Positions 38,343-48,737 of a DNA stretch of 64,000 nt are shown here, piece by piece (within the stretch, counting starts at the first letter, position 1; the number at the start of each line of letters is the position of its first letter). The translations under genes were made by a program, and so were the position numbers. The stretch comes from Andalucia godoyi (taxonomy: Eukaryota > Discoba > Jakobea > Jakobida > Andaluciidae), in NCBI GenBank assembly GCA_009859145.1, contig VRVR01000013.1:1-64000 (forward strand), written 5' to 3'. The notes under the pieces are model-generated. The model worked only from the letters and a program-made list of their open reading frames with translations, was not told the origin of the DNA and did no database searches.

Positions 38343-39242
38343 CTAGAAGACGAATGGAATGATGATCTTGCGAGACTTGGGATAGTCCTTGAACTCCTTT
38401 CTGTAGTTTCTGTGCTTTCCGATGGCCCACTGGGTCATTTGCGCGGCGCCGACGAGTGCAAAGAGGGCGGCCGCAACAGTTTGTGTGGCAATTGTGAATC
38501 CGATCCACGCGAGAATCTCAAATGTGTAGTTCGGGCATGAGACAAGCTCGAAGAGGAAGCCTCGCGGGATCTTGCGGACCCGAGTGCCTTCGGGGCGGAG
38601 ATTGCGCAGCATGATGTGGCACACGAGATTTCCGAACTCGGCTGCGGCAAAGAGAGTCGTGCCTGCGATGACCATGGTCTGACACGGGGCTGTATAGAGA
38701 GGATGGTTGACAAAATACGACACGAACGCCGCAAATCCCCAATAGTATCCCGAATTCTTGAAAATGTTCATGAGAGGCATGGTACCCTTTGAGAACCGAT
38801 GGACAAACAGCGTCTCGAGCTCGCGTTTGGCATAGTGGATAGTCCACAAAAGAAGTGCCAACTGCTGCACAGGCTGCGACGCACCAAACCAGAAATAAAA
38901 GATGGGATATGCAAACAGCGGACCAGCATATTCGACCAGAAACACGGTTCTCCAGCCAATCTGCGGCCCAAGATCACGAAACAGCAGTTCGTTGGGCTTA
39001 GTTGTGGACAGCTTCGATGCATACACTGCCAGACTCTCTGAATCGTCCGCCAGTTTCACATATGAGGGTGACTTTCCGGATGTCGACGGATTCGGGTCAA
39101 GAAGTGCCAGCGCAATGCGCGAAGAAGACATTGAAGGCTTGAAAGACCTCTTCAGATCCGCAACCACGCTCGTCGTCGGAACCGTCACGGTCCGCAGCAC
39201 TTTGCCAGACCGAGACTTGATATCAAACACGTACGACGACAT
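38343..39242 (-). CDS. Very-long-chain trans-2-enoyl-CoA reductase (TECR/Tsc13)
   Basis: A 299-residue ER membrane enzyme that performs the last, NADPH-dependent reduction in very-long-chain fatty-acid elongation. It has the family's N-terminal ubiquitin-like domain (residues 1-75: FDIKSRSGKVLRTV, then VVADLKRSF). The steroid-5-alpha-reductase fold follows, with LGPQIGWRTVFLVEYAGPL, HYAKRELETLFVHRFSKGTM, and the C-terminal IPRGFLFELVSCPNYTFEIL and GKHRNYRKEFKDYP. The C-terminus IIIPFVF is typical. Complete length. The start is the first Met, just after a purine-rich leader that becomes a GAA microsatellite. Confidence 0.95.
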   Translation of the reverse strand: MSSYVFDIKSRSGKVLRTVTVPTTSVVADLKRSFKPSMSSSRIALALLDPNPSTSGKSPSYVKLADDSESLAVYASKLSTTKPNELLFRDLGPQIGWRTVFLVEYAGPLFAYPIFYFWFGASQPVQQLALLLWTIHYAKRELETLFVHRFSKGTMPLMNIFKNSGYYWGFAAFVSYFVNHPLYTAPCQTMVIAGTTLFAAAEFGNLVCHIMLRNLRPEGTRVRKIPRGFLFELVSCPNYTFEILAWIGFTIATQTVAAALFALVGAAQMTQWAIGKHRNYRKEFKDYPKSRKIIIPFVF

Positions 39243-39330
39243 TTCTCTTCAGCACACCTCTTGCAAAAATGAAATTACAAACCAGAAGACGAGAGAAGAG
39301 TGGAGAAGAAATCCTTAGGAAAGGAAACGG

Positions 39331-39389
39331 AAGAAGAAGAAGAAGAAGAAGAAGAAGAAGAAGAAGAAGAAGAAGAAGAAGAAGAAGGA
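39331..39389. repeat. (AAG)n microsatellite
   Basis: About 19 AAG units in the intergenic DNA between TECR and NAA35. An (AT)n tract follows at ~39614-39640. The remainder of 39243-39800 holds the divergent 5' flanks and no gene; a long minus-strand frame crossing it is low-complexity. Confidence 0.95.
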
Positions 39390-39604
39390 AAAGAAAAAAC
39401 ACAACAACAATAGATATGTATATGTTTTATAACGTGAAGCGTCTGACAGTTCCGAGAAATGCAAAGATGCATATATTCTTTGTGCCTTTTGTTTTCTGCA
39501 CTCTCTCATGGAGGAAGTCTTTCTAGTCTCAAGTAAGCTTCCTCGGTTTCCCAACTCGGATGGCAAGTCACTTCTCGCGCTGCATAGCTTTCTCTGTTCA
39601 TTCG

Positions 39605-39637
<33 letters not shown>

Positions 39638-39800
39638 GTGTCGGTATGCGTGTATGCAATTTTTGGAAACAATTTTTTTTTCTCCCATTGAATTGGCTTC
39701 TCTCGTGGCTGCTGCTGTTGTTGAGTCCTTTCCTGGAGTGGGTGGGATTTTCCATAGTCTGTTGTTTTAAGCTTGGTGCGGGTTGCTGGTGGTTTGGCAG

Positions 39801-42020
39801 ATGGATCGGGAATGGGAGGATGTGACTGCGCAAGTTCAGAGTGCAGTGGCATCTTTTGGGCCGAATTCGCAGGAGATTGTGCATGGCACAGGGTTTTCGC
39901 TGCTGGAAGCAATGGGTGCCGTTGAGCTGATGGATGCTCGAATGGACCCGTTTGCATCCGGCCCAATTCCGTCGCCATCGAACTACGCAGCCTACCCAAT
40001 TCATATTTCGGAAGCGGAGGTTCCGGTGATACTGGCTCAGATGCTGTACCGATTCGTACTGTTTTGCAAAGGAACGCCGCTTCCATGCTCGCTGTATGCT
40101 TGCTACTTTTCGTTTCTTCCCGAGAAATGTCCGCATGAGCCGCTCCGGTTCTGTCTGCGTGCGATTCTGCGATGTGCATCGATCGGACGACAGGCGGTTG
40201 TCAGTGCAAACATCTCGGAGGAAGACGAATTCACGCATGCACCGTTCTCGCTGCCGCTGTGGCCGCAGACTCCGCCAAGTGTCGTTCCGCCTGTGTTCCA
40301 CGGATACACGGATGCACAGCTTATTGCAAAGCTGGACGCTCTTGGAAGAGAGACGCAGGCATCAGACGGGACAACAGGGGATCAGAAATATTGTCTTTTT
40401 TTCGCGCGATTACTGGAGCTGGTGACTTGTCTGTCAGAAAAGAACATTCGGAAAAGCGTAATGATGCTCGCGAGATGCCGCGGGTCGCTTGGAGCAATCT
40501 CTGAGTTTCTAACTGCCCACATGTCGGGGGTTGCGGAAGACCAGATTGCAGCGATTGTGAAGGACGCGGGGACGTTTGACGACCGGCTCGCCGCAAGGTT
40601 TGTTGCGGGACTGCCGGCGCGCAACTTGCCATCGATGTCGACTGCTGAGGTACTGGCGGCATTGGAGAAACTCATGGATGATTTTGACGGAGTTTGCGCA
40701 ATTGTAGCGACTGCAGAGGCACTCATGGCTTTGGAAACCGAGCGATTACAAGGACTTAGTTCCTTGCTGCATGCTGTGGAACTGTTCAACTCCGAAGCAA
40801 ATCCAAGCGTGATTCCGCGTTCGTTCTTGGTACTGTGGGCATTGACCACACAAGGTTGCATTTTTGAGCACAGCATTGATACGTTTGTGTCGCACAGAAT
40901 TCAGTCGTACCTGACGATTTCGTTTGCGGACTCGGACTGGGAAGCATTCAAGGTCGGTGCCGACTTTGCAGAGTTCCGAAAGAGGATCACGAATGCGATC
41001 ATTCAGTGGTTGCAGACTGTGTGCATGAATCGGGCAGTGATGCGCAGAAGGTGTGCGCGAGTCTTGCGATCGATCTCAGTGGTTCAAGAAGATGCGTCAG
41101 TAATGGACTCGCTGCTGATGCAGGCACTCGTCAAGGAGGATGATAAGAGACCGCAGACCAATGACCTCGCGTTCACGTTTTTCGCAACAGATTTTGCGCT
41201 ACATGTGGCAATTACGTATGTCCTGATGGGGTTCGAGCTCGAGCTGTATCAGCCCGCAGAGTACGCTCCAACACTGTATGTAGCCGACTACTTGTTCCAG
41301 TGCCGCATGCAATTTATCAACATGATGGAAACAAAACACGACAGAATGCGCAAGCTCCGAGCTGCAGAATTGTCTGCGAAGAAGAATTTGAAAAAGAAGA
41401 AGCAGCAGCAGGAAACTCATATCCCCATTCCCGATTACACCTTCCCGGGACGTTTGCGATATGCAATTGCCAAACATTATCTTGTTCGCGGAATGTCTCG
41501 ACTCGCTTTTTCTGGAGTCTTGTGCAAGCAGATTCCATCGGACGCAGATGTTTTCTCGGATCCAAAAACTGTGTATGACCACCGGTTTCACCACGTGTTT
41601 GTGTTGCTGGAGCCGCCCCCATTGCATTACAAGGATTACGCAAAGTTCGTGCGTCCCGCTGAGGATTCCCATCTGGCAACTGGTTCTACACAAGGACCAG
41701 GATCGTCCGCCACCGCAACTCCGTCTGCGCTTCGCAACTTCGCGGTTGATCATCTTGTGGCTGCAAAGCGTGATTTGTGCCAATTGAAGCTGGCTTTGTC
41801 GGTAGGCCATGCTTCCTCTTTACCCAGTGATCGTTGGCTGTCCTCGGAGCTGGATCTTCTGATGAAAGTGTGCGACGCCAACAGGATTTCAACGGAGCTT
41901 GTTTCAAAGATGTCGAAGCCTGTGGAAGGCAATTCTTTCGAAGAGTCGAATGTTTTCAAAAGGCTAGAGATTGATGAAGCAGAGAAACGCTGGCCAATTT
42001 GGAAGCCCAAGAAGAACTAA
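39801..42020 (+). CDS. N-alpha-acetyltransferase 35, NatC auxiliary subunit (NAA35/Mak10)
   Basis: A 739-residue protein starting MDREWEDVTAQVQ. Near residue 30 is GFSLLEAMGAVELMDARMDP, the signature of Mak10/NAA35, which scaffolds NatC with the catalytic NAA30 and small NAA38 to acetylate N-terminal Met before hydrophobic residues. The rest is helical, as in the family. A Lys-rich stretch with a short Gln run lies near residues 530-540 (LKKKKQQQETHI). Length matches human NAA35 (~725). The ATG chosen begins the conserved region; six more codons are open upstream. The gene ends with an acidic/aromatic block (KRWPIWKPKKN). Confidence 0.93.
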   Translation: MDREWEDVTAQVQSAVASFGPNSQEIVHGTGFSLLEAMGAVELMDARMDPFASGPIPSPSNYAAYPIHISEAEVPVILAQMLYRFVLFCKGTPLPCSLYACYFSFLPEKCPHEPLRFCLRAILRCASIGRQAVVSANISEEDEFTHAPFSLPLWPQTPPSVVPPVFHGYTDAQLIAKLDALGRETQASDGTTGDQKYCLFFARLLELVTCLSEKNIRKSVMMLARCRGSLGAISEFLTAHMSGVAEDQIAAIVKDAGTFDDRLAARFVAGLPARNLPSMSTAEVLAALEKLMDDFDGVCAIVATAEALMALETERLQGLSSLLHAVELFNSEANPSVIPRSFLVLWALTTQGCIFEHSIDTFVSHRIQSYLTISFADSDWEAFKVGADFAEFRKRITNAIIQWLQTVCMNRAVMRRRCARVLRSISVVQEDASVMDSLLMQALVKEDDKRPQTNDLAFTFFATDFALHVAITYVLMGFELELYQPAEYAPTLYVADYLFQCRMQFINMMETKHDRMRKLRAAELSAKKNLKKKKQQQETHIPIPDYTFPGRLRYAIAKHYLVRGMSRLAFSGVLCKQIPSDADVFSDPKTVYDHRFHHVFVLLEPPPLHYKDYAKFVRPAEDSHLATGSTQGPGSSATATPSALRNFAVDHLVAAKRDLCQLKLALSVGHASSLPSDRWLSSELDLLMKVCDANRISTELVSKMSKPVEGNSFEESNVFKRLEIDEAEKRWPIWKPKKN

Positions 42021-42913
42021 CTCGCCATCTTCACGCAGTGTTCCCTTTCGGACTTCAATCCACCCACACTCTCCCTCTTTTTATTCTTTCTTTTTTCTTT
42101 TTTTTTTTTTTCTTTTTTGGCTATGCTATTATTATTTTATTAGCACTTCTTGTTGTTTTGGGCCTCCGGCTTCCAGCGGTAGTTACACGGTGTGTTCGTC
42201 TAACGATTGGCTTCTTCGCGCGTCGCAATGGATGTAGAGAAAATCCACTTTTGATGTATGCGTACATTTCTATCCGTCTGAAATTTCGTTGCGCGCTTCC
42301 TCCTCTCCAAATCTCGTCGGAATTCGATCCCTTCGTCATAGTCGATTATGGTCATCTCAGGCTCCTTGTCAGTTAAGGACTAGAGTTGTGCGCAAGGATG
42401 CTGCATCGTGGGATGTTCCTGATGCTTGTGTTGCGCACTCTCGCATCTGGAAACGCAGAGCAGCCATGGAACACTGGTAGCAGTTTTATGTAATGTTGGC
42501 GTCGTGAAGGTGCCCTGCAAGAACGACCACGACCGGCTGGCTCGACAGGACGATAGAACTGGACTTCCATCTGTACGTATGTTGTTGTCTTTATATAAAA
42601 TAAAACTGTAAAAATGGGGACGGAGAGGACATCGCTTCTGCAGGATCGTGAAATCATCCACGGCCCCATAACCTGCTTAGTGGATTGCTTCCTTTCCTCT
42701 GCCTGGTAATGTTGAAACATGAAAAAAGACAAAACAAAAATAATTAATCAAGCAAAATAATAATGAACAGAAGAAGCGTTCCCCACGACCAAAAGGAGGG
42801 AAATTAGCGAGTAGAGGAGGAGGGGGGAGAAGAAAATCTAGAATACAAAAAGGAAACAAAGAAGAAACGCTGGAATCAACAACAGAAACAGGAAACAGCA
42901 AGTCTACAAGCAA
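42021..42913. other. Intergenic region between convergent NAA35 and ELMO genes
   Basis: A T-rich tract (T13 around 42101-42112) and ATTATTATTTTATT-type sequence near 42125-42145. Short frames exist on both strands near 42373-42732, without recognisable features. No gene was seen. Confidence 0.5.
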
Positions 42914-44995
42914 TCAGGGGTTCGAAATATCTGCCACATCATCTTCTAGCACAAAGGCCCCGGAAACCCTGGCACGGCGTTCACAGAGGCCACGCATCAG
43001 CGTATCGATGACGTCCTCTGGATCCTCCAGCACGCACGCCTTGATTTCCGAGATGACATGAGAGAAATCATGAATACTCAGTGAACCCGGCTTCCATTGC
43101 AGATAGAACAGGTAGAACATCGCGATGTAGAGGCGGTTAACGACCAGGAACACCGAATCCCAGCGGTTGATCAAGCAATTGAGCACCCCGGATCGCAGAG
43201 CCTCCAGGCAAACTTTGGTCAAATTGATTCCGGTAACTGCGAAGGGAAAGTCCTTATTTGACGCGAGATTTGAGCGAGAGAGCGTGTGGATATCCAGCGT
43301 CAATGATGAAAACAAAGAATCCGAGGAGATGAAGAGCAGCTGCAGGAGTCCCAACAAACCACCCCCGCGAAGATCCGTGGCAGGGTCGGAGCCTTGAAAC
43401 CCAATCGTTTCCCAGTGCGAACCAAACCGAGGGCACTGTCGCGTTGAGGTGCCTGTGAGCCTGGAGTACAGAGTTCGAATCGCCCGGACATGATCCACGT
43501 TCGAATCATCAAAGGCGAGACGGGCAAAACAAAACACCATCAAACGCTCCTCGGTCAATTCACTGCTTCGCAGCTTTGGTGGCGGCGCCTTGTACATGCC
43601 ACACGTCATGTAAAACAAGCAGGTTTTCCGCGGAGGTGCAATCGACGCGTCAAAGACGACAACCGAAGGCTTCACACCCGAGATGTCCGTGCGAATGAGG
43701 TACTTGAAGAACATTTCGTATTGAATCGGAGCACAAGACACATCCTGCCCGTCCGCCGCACTCGAGGCGAAACCGGCAGCCGAGAGCTGTGCATCCCGAA
43801 TCGCAGTAACTCGATTCCATTCCGCTTCTGCTGCTAATTGCTCCTCCGTAAGCGGCTGATCGGGAGGAAGCGGCCCCAGAGTTTTGAATCCCGCGACTCC
43901 ATTTCCGAAGCCTTGCTCGTCTTTGCCATTCAGTCCAACATCGCTCAGGACGTACAGATGCTTCTCAACGTTGGTTGAAAATCGCACAGACTTGCGCCTC
44001 TTCGATGATCCGTTCTCGGAAAACAGCACAGCACTCGTTTCCTTCTGATGATTCTCAGAGTCCTTTGGTCGTGCAGTAAGCGGCTCGATGGACTGCATCG
44101 AGCCTCGAATGCATGGTTGCAGAAGCCTCTCGTCGGTATGATGGTGCAACGGCTCATGGATGAAGTTGGAAGGCGACCGTGGGGGCTGATCCGCCACCAC
44201 AAGTGTTCCGTGCGCATGAGCATCGGTTGCAGACTTGTTCAATGAAACGATCAAGGTCAGTGTTCTTGCACCTGATTTTGATGTGGACGTCATTGCAGGA
44301 AAACCTGTTGAGGAGGACGATGACGCCGAGTCTTCCGAATCGGATCGTCGATCGCCGGTTGGAACTGCCGCCGCCGCTTGATCCGACTCGACGGTAATGA
44401 AGGGTTCGTCCAACTTTGCTTCAATGCGGTTTGTTTGTCGCGACTCGACTTCATTGTCCTCCGAGACCACTGAAATACTTGGTGCTGGAAGGTAGTTCAC
44501 TGGTGGAGATGCCGGTGCCAATGTCAATGTACTCGACGCACTTGACGCACTTGACGCACTGTTCCCTGTCGAAGATGGCGTTGTTGAGGATGTCGCAATG
44601 GGACTGGTGCAAGTTGTGAAACCTGCAGGAAGAGCTGTCGACGCTAGCACTGGTATTGGTATTTGTGCTGCTGCTGCTACTGCTGATGGCGATGATGATG
44701 AATGCATCCCCGGAGCCGGATCTTCCATGTAATCTCTAGGAGTAGCCGTTTGCGAAGGAGTAGACTGACCAGATCCAACCGGCGATCGCTCCGGCTCTCC
44801 AAAATCGTCGTCGTCGTCACCACCACCACCGCGATGCACAATCTTTGATCCCGATTCGTGCATCAAAGAAGCGTCCGTGTCGTCAAAAACATCAGGAGTC
44901 GGAGAACTGTGAGATTCTAAGTCCGAAGAACGCGGATGCTGCTCATCATCCTTTGCGTATGCCGGAGTAATGTCGTCAAGATCCAGTGCCGACAT
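42914..44995 (-). CDS. ELMO-domain protein (ELMOD-type, putative Arf-family GAP)
   Basis: A 693-residue protein. The first ~400 residues are low-complexity and probably disordered: acidic runs (GGGDDDDDFGEPE), Ser/Thr/Ala tracts, and a basic KRRKSVRFSTNVEKHLYVL box. The C-terminal ~220 residues form an ELMO/CED-12 domain. FGSHWETIGFQGSDPATDLR at ~523-542 is the diagnostic block and contains the Arg proposed as the GAP finger in ELMODs. GLLGLLQLLF, FPFAVTGINLTKVCLEALR and FYLFYLQWKPGSLSIHDF follow. ELMODs stimulate GTP hydrolysis by Arl2/Arf GTPases in organelle and cilium biology. The long N-terminal extension is larger than in animal ELMOD1-3. Complete at both ends. Confidence 0.88.
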   Translation of the reverse strand: MSALDLDDITPAYAKDDEQHPRSSDLESHSSPTPDVFDDTDASLMHESGSKIVHRGGGGDDDDDFGEPERSPVGSGQSTPSQTATPRDYMEDPAPGMHSSSSPSAVAAAAQIPIPVLASTALPAGFTTCTSPIATSSTTPSSTGNSASSASSASSTLTLAPASPPVNYLPAPSISVVSEDNEVESRQTNRIEAKLDEPFITVESDQAAAAVPTGDRRSDSEDSASSSSSTGFPAMTSTSKSGARTLTLIVSLNKSATDAHAHGTLVVADQPPRSPSNFIHEPLHHHTDERLLQPCIRGSMQSIEPLTARPKDSENHQKETSAVLFSENGSSKRRKSVRFSTNVEKHLYVLSDVGLNGKDEQGFGNGVAGFKTLGPLPPDQPLTEEQLAAEAEWNRVTAIRDAQLSAAGFASSAADGQDVSCAPIQYEMFFKYLIRTDISGVKPSVVVFDASIAPPRKTCLFYMTCGMYKAPPPKLRSSELTEERLMVFCFARLAFDDSNVDHVRAIRTLYSRLTGTSTRQCPRFGSHWETIGFQGSDPATDLRGGGLLGLLQLLFISSDSLFSSLTLDIHTLSRSNLASNKDFPFAVTGINLTKVCLEALRSGVLNCLINRWDSVFLVVNRLYIAMFYLFYLQWKPGSLSIHDFSHVISEIKACVLEDPEDVIDTLMRGLCERRARVSGAFVLEDDVADISNP

Positions 44996-45522
44996 TTCCT
45001 TTCTCCTCTCTCGTGTCTGTCGTCTCTCGTCTGCTGCGCTAATTCACGAATGCAGAATAACAACAAAGAGAAAATTGGAGCGGTAAAACGAACTCAAAAG
45101 AAAACAAACACAGCCGATGGGACTTTTGAAACACTGTAATTTTCAAATCAAACAGATACAAGAGAAAGACAGAACGACAGACAAGATCACGTTGCGAAAA
45201 AGAAGAAAAGGGAATGAATCTAACGCCCTTCTTTTTTCCCTTGAGACTCTGTTCCTGCTACTCTTCACTTGCTTGCTGGGAAATGAAAGAAATCAGATCT
45301 GGAGAGAGATCCAGAGAAGAAGAGATGTCTGAACACTTTCAAAAGACTTAAAGCAACAAGGAAAAAAGAAAAGAAGATAATTGCAGAATATGAAGATGAA
45401 GAAAAATAAAAAATAAAAAATAAAATAAAGAAATAAAGAAGAAGAAGATTAATATAACAATTAATGGTGATTATAGCACAATAAGAAAAAATAATAATAT
45501 AAAAACAATAATAAAGAATCCA

Positions 45523-45569
<47 letters not shown>

Positions 45570-45786
45570 TGATGATGATGCATAGGACTCGTAATGAATA
45601 GTAATCGAAATAGAGAGGAAAAACCACCCGAAAACTGCTCAAAGCACAGGCACATTTGGGACAGAAAAACAAAGCCGGGTGACTGTTGCTTGTCTGGGTC
45701 TGCGAGAGAAGTCCGTGAATTCATTTGTATTTAATTATTGGTGAGGGTTGGGGGATGGGGGCTGCTTTACGGCTGGCGTTATGGTA
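44996..45786. other. Intergenic region rich in A-tract and AAT repeats
   Basis: An (AATA)n-like stretch around 45400-45440, then an (AAT)n array at ~45523-45568 followed by (GAT)n to 45581. The plus strand is purine-rich up to 45380. No gene was seen; open frames are encoded by the repeats. Confidence 0.7.
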
Positions 45787-46431
45787 TTATGGTATTTTTG
45801 GGTTGGGTTTGCGCGATGGGGTGGCGGCATCGAGGGGCTTCATGCTCGGTGTAGAGACTGCAGCGGAGACACGCGTGGAGTTTTGGGCTAGATATTTGCA
45901 ATGCTCTTGTATGACTTGCAGGTGATGTGGAAATGCATGGGCGTCAACTGCATTGTCGAACGCAAAGACTGCATTCAGAGACGCAGTGTGGTACGTAACG
46001 CCTGTTTGGAGGTACGTCGACCATGCTTCGGTTCGCTTGTTGCATTCCAAACAGAGAGCCTTTGCAATGTCCTCGACAATGCTGCAGTCCTCAAGAAACA
46101 CGCTTCCGCGCTGCTGCTTCTCGACATCGTTCGCAAGCAGTGCTTTTTGAACCGCCGTCATCGCAGTCTCCTTTACAGCTCCCAGATCCTGCATCAGTGG
46201 CGTCAGAGGATCCAGCACCGTCTTGCACAGGTCGCCAAGACTCTCCCAAACCTTGTCGTATAAATACAAGTGTGACTCCGGCCCTGCATACATCCCCGGA
46301 TCTTCAAGATGGTCCAAGTATGCTAGCAATGCTGCCGCACATTTTCTTCTTGCAGTAGGATACACTTCGTTCAGCTGCACGTCAACCTTTCCGCTTATGG
46401 AGGACAGCGAAGACCACATTTCCTGACACAC
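45787..46431 (-). CDS. All-helical protein of unknown function
   Basis: A 214-residue protein. It is helical throughout residues 1-180 with regularly spaced hydrophobics (VDVQLNEVYPTARRKCAAAL, VWESLGDLCKTVLDPLTPLM, VEDIAKALCLECNKRTEAWS) and no transmembrane segment or signal. The C-terminal ~30 residues are Ser/Pro/Lys-rich (TPSMKPLDAATPSRKPNPKI). The composition and a clean frame support a real gene. I recognise no family. The start MCQEMW lies 413 bp from the Vps55 ATG on the other strand, so the two share a promoter region containing a long GA tract. Confidence 0.6.
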   Translation of the reverse strand: MCQEMWSSLSSISGKVDVQLNEVYPTARRKCAAALLAYLDHLEDPGMYAGPESHLYLYDKVWESLGDLCKTVLDPLTPLMQDLGAVKETAMTAVQKALLANDVEKQQRGSVFLEDCSIVEDIAKALCLECNKRTEAWSTYLQTGVTYHTASLNAVFAFDNAVDAHAFPHHLQVIQEHCKYLAQNSTRVSAAVSTPSMKPLDAATPSRKPNPKIP

Positions 46432-46675
46432 TCGCTCGCGCTAACTCGAGCCCACTCACTCTCTCAACTACACGCCCGCCTTGCGCGCAAACGTACCTCA
46501 ATAATTAGCAGACAAAAGTGAAAATGTGTCGAAACGAAAGACACTCAATGGAAGTCCGGCAGTCACCCCGAATCTTTCCATTTGCAGCTGTTCTTCTTGA
46601 AACACCGTACGGTTTCCGGCAGCCATTATGTTCTTTTGGGGCGTTCTTTTTTCATGTTCCTTTTGAACGCGAGCG

Positions 46676-46835
<160 letters not shown>

Positions 46836-46843
46836 GATTGAAA

Positions 46844-47266
46844 ATGTTTGCGCACTCGGATGAAACACAGTTTACGGTCAAGACGATTGCGACATGTGCT
46901 GCAGCGTTCACGGTGACGACAGCTCTTTGCGTAGTTGCGTCTTTGCTGTATTCGAATTTCCTGCCGCTTCTGTCTTTGGGGTTCTTCTTGGTCTCTCCCA
47001 TCCCGTACTTCATGTGCGGGAAGGCCCGAGCAGATTCCTCGGCTGTGTTTGGATCCGATGACGAGCCGGGAATAGCCCACATGGGACAGTTCCTTTCGTC
47101 CTTTGCTGCGTTCATCGGAATCGGACTTCCGTGGCTGCTGCTTCACACGGAGGCAATGCAAACAACTGCGGCGGTAATGACGTTCTTTGGAGGAATTGTG
47201 TTGTATGGATCGCTTATTCTCATCGAGTATCTCAAAGGAAGAAGAGAAAAGGCAAGCTCGTGGTAG
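46844..47266 (+). CDS. Vps55/LEPROT-family endosomal membrane protein
   Basis: A 140-residue protein with four hydrophobic helices: FTVKTIATCAAAFTVTTALC, FLPLLSLGFFLVSPIPYFMC, FAAFIGIGLPWLLLH, and TTAAVMTFFGGIVLYGSLIL. The second-helix motif (LPLLSLGFFLVSPIPYFMC) and the FxxGxGLPxxL segment are those of Vps55/LEPROT/LEPROTL1. Vps55 forms a complex with Vps68 and acts in late endosome-to-vacuole traffic. Length is as expected. The ATG is set at MFAHSD; no ATG exists upstream in frame. It is convergent with Bud32; the 260-bp spacer has a CAC/ACG-rich stretch but no feature. Confidence 0.9.
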   Translation: MFAHSDETQFTVKTIATCAAAFTVTTALCVVASLLYSNFLPLLSLGFFLVSPIPYFMCGKARADSSAVFGSDDEPGIAHMGQFLSSFAAFIGIGLPWLLLHTEAMQTTAAVMTFFGGIVLYGSLILIEYLKGRREKASSW

Positions 47267-47526
47267 CTTCCTCAACATCTTCCAAGAAAGAGTGCCCAGT
47301 GTCGTCGGGGTGCGCATACCCAAATTATCGACAACGCATGATGTCGGTATTGTGACTATTCAAACAATGTTTATATTAAAAAAAGTAGGAAAACTAAAGC
47401 AGCTCGGAAGCGTAACCGCCACCGCAACCACCACCAACAACAAGATGATCATGGTCATCACGACAACGACGACGATTGTTGTGGTGATGGTGATAATGGT
47501 GGGTCCTGTTAGAGAGACAGGGAAAT

Positions 47527-48291
47527 CTACCCAATCATGGTACGTTTTCTGCCTCGAAGCCGAACTTGCTCCAATTTCGCGAGAACTGTCGCTGCCTTTT
47601 TCGATTTCGAGCGGTACGCAGCGAGAATAAGGTCGACAAATCTCTGAGAATCTGGATGTGTCGATAAGAATGCACGCTCTAAAACGTACAGATCAACTGC
47701 CTTGTCTTCCGGCAGCGTGGATGAATATGAAAGCCCAAAGTCAAGCAAGACAACCGATTGTGATTGTTGGAGTGGATGATGCTCGTGGTGCGGTTGGTGC
47801 GGTTGGTGTTGTTGCAGAGTGTGTCGATGTTGATTCAAGTGCGGTTGGGAAAAGTGACCGTGCACACTGGTCTCGCCATCCCGGATCATCAGATTAGAAG
47901 TTGTGAGATCTCCATGCACAAGATCAATGTCATGAAGAGCTGCAAGGACGCTTCCGACTTGCGAAAACATGTCCGCGGATTCCTTTCCTTGGAAAATGGT
48001 TTCTTTGAGCGTGAGCCCATGAATTCTCTCCATAAAGATCGCAGTCTTTGGTTCGTCTACAAAGTACACGGCCGGAACATCAATCCCTGCTTTTTGGCAC
48101 CGGACAAACATGCGGCACTCTTGCTGCAGACGGCGCTGGGTAATCCGGGAATCAAGAAGCGGATGTCGGTATCGTTTGCTGAACCGCTGCTTGATGATGC
48201 ATGGCCGACCGAGGAACAGGCACTCATAAACCCTACCTTCTGCACCCTGTGCAATCAACTCGAGATTAGGAAGCTTGAAATCCAGGTTCAT
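47527..48291 (-). CDS. Bud32/PRPK kinase of the KEOPS (EKC) complex
   Basis: A 254-residue atypical kinase/ATPase that supports t6A tRNA modification by Kae1. It starts directly in the reduced N-lobe (LELIAQGAEGRVYECLFLG, then PCIIKQRFSKRYRHPLLD, the hallmark Bud32 block). The catalytic loop is HGDLTTSNLM, the metal site VVLLDFGLS, and the C-terminus has SKKAATVLAKLEQVRLRGRK with the basic RGRKRTMIG end expected for Bud32. An insertion of ~40 residues rich in His, Gln and Pro (HRHTLQQHQPHQPHHEHHPL) separates the catalytic loop from DFG, where other Bud32 proteins have only a few residues. The ATG is 30 bp from a dispersed repeat that may act as promoter. Confidence 0.93.
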   Translation of the reverse strand: MNLDFKLPNLELIAQGAEGRVYECLFLGRPCIIKQRFSKRYRHPLLDSRITQRRLQQECRMFVRCQKAGIDVPAVYFVDEPKTAIFMERIHGLTLKETIFQGKESADMFSQVGSVLAALHDIDLVHGDLTTSNLMIRDGETSVHGHFSQPHLNQHRHTLQQHQPHQPHHEHHPLQQSQSVVLLDFGLSYSSTLPEDKAVDLYVLERAFLSTHPDSQRFVDLILAAYRSKSKKAATVLAKLEQVRLRGRKRTMIG

Positions 48292-48320
48292 ATTTTCCCC
48301 CTTCTAGTACTTTTATGGTT

Positions 48321-48737
48321 GACCGTTTTGTGCATCAACATTGGACATCAAAGAAAAACAAAACAACACCATACCGGAAGTTGCTTATCCGACCCAATGG
48401 GGACGCGCCGTTCTTACCGTAGTCAAGTCGAGAATTTCTTTCATTCTCCGCTTTTGTTAGTATTGCTTCTGTGATTTCTGTTTGTTTCTCATATTTATAA
48501 TCGAACCCTCAAACAGCACCTCCTCATCAAAGACAAGACATCTCATGGCTCCAAAGAGGGATCTTCCCAACAAACTCAAACCGGCCATGCCCGACGATTC
48601 GTCGGAGGCGGAGAGCAAGAAGAAGCGATGACCCTTTTGACTGCATTGAACAGTTGGTGCTCGCCCCAAATTGCGTCTGTCCTTGGTGACAGCTTACCCG
48701 GTGATCAATAATGATTCATATTTTATTTTATTTTTTG
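48321..48737 (-). repeat. ~405-bp dispersed repeat, copy 2 (upstream of Bud32)
   Basis: It is about 99% identical to 8414-8818, in the same orientation relative to the adjacent minus-strand gene. After CATATTTT at 48724 this copy has a short TATTTTATTTT insertion before TTGGCAAGCGG, which matches the continuation of copy 1. It contains the same 70-codon minus-strand frame (48457-48669). Confidence 0.9.
48545..48631 (+). CDS. Micro-ORF of 28 codons, second copy
   Basis: Identical at protein level to the frame at 8639-8725: basic start, acidic centre, KKKR end. The expression status is unknown. Confidence 0.25.
   Translation: MAPKRDLPNKLKPAMPDDSSEAESKKKR

Noticed and set aside
39315-40301. 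328-codon minus-strand frame ending in poly-Phe
   Set aside because: Antisense to NAA35 and read through the AAG microsatellite.
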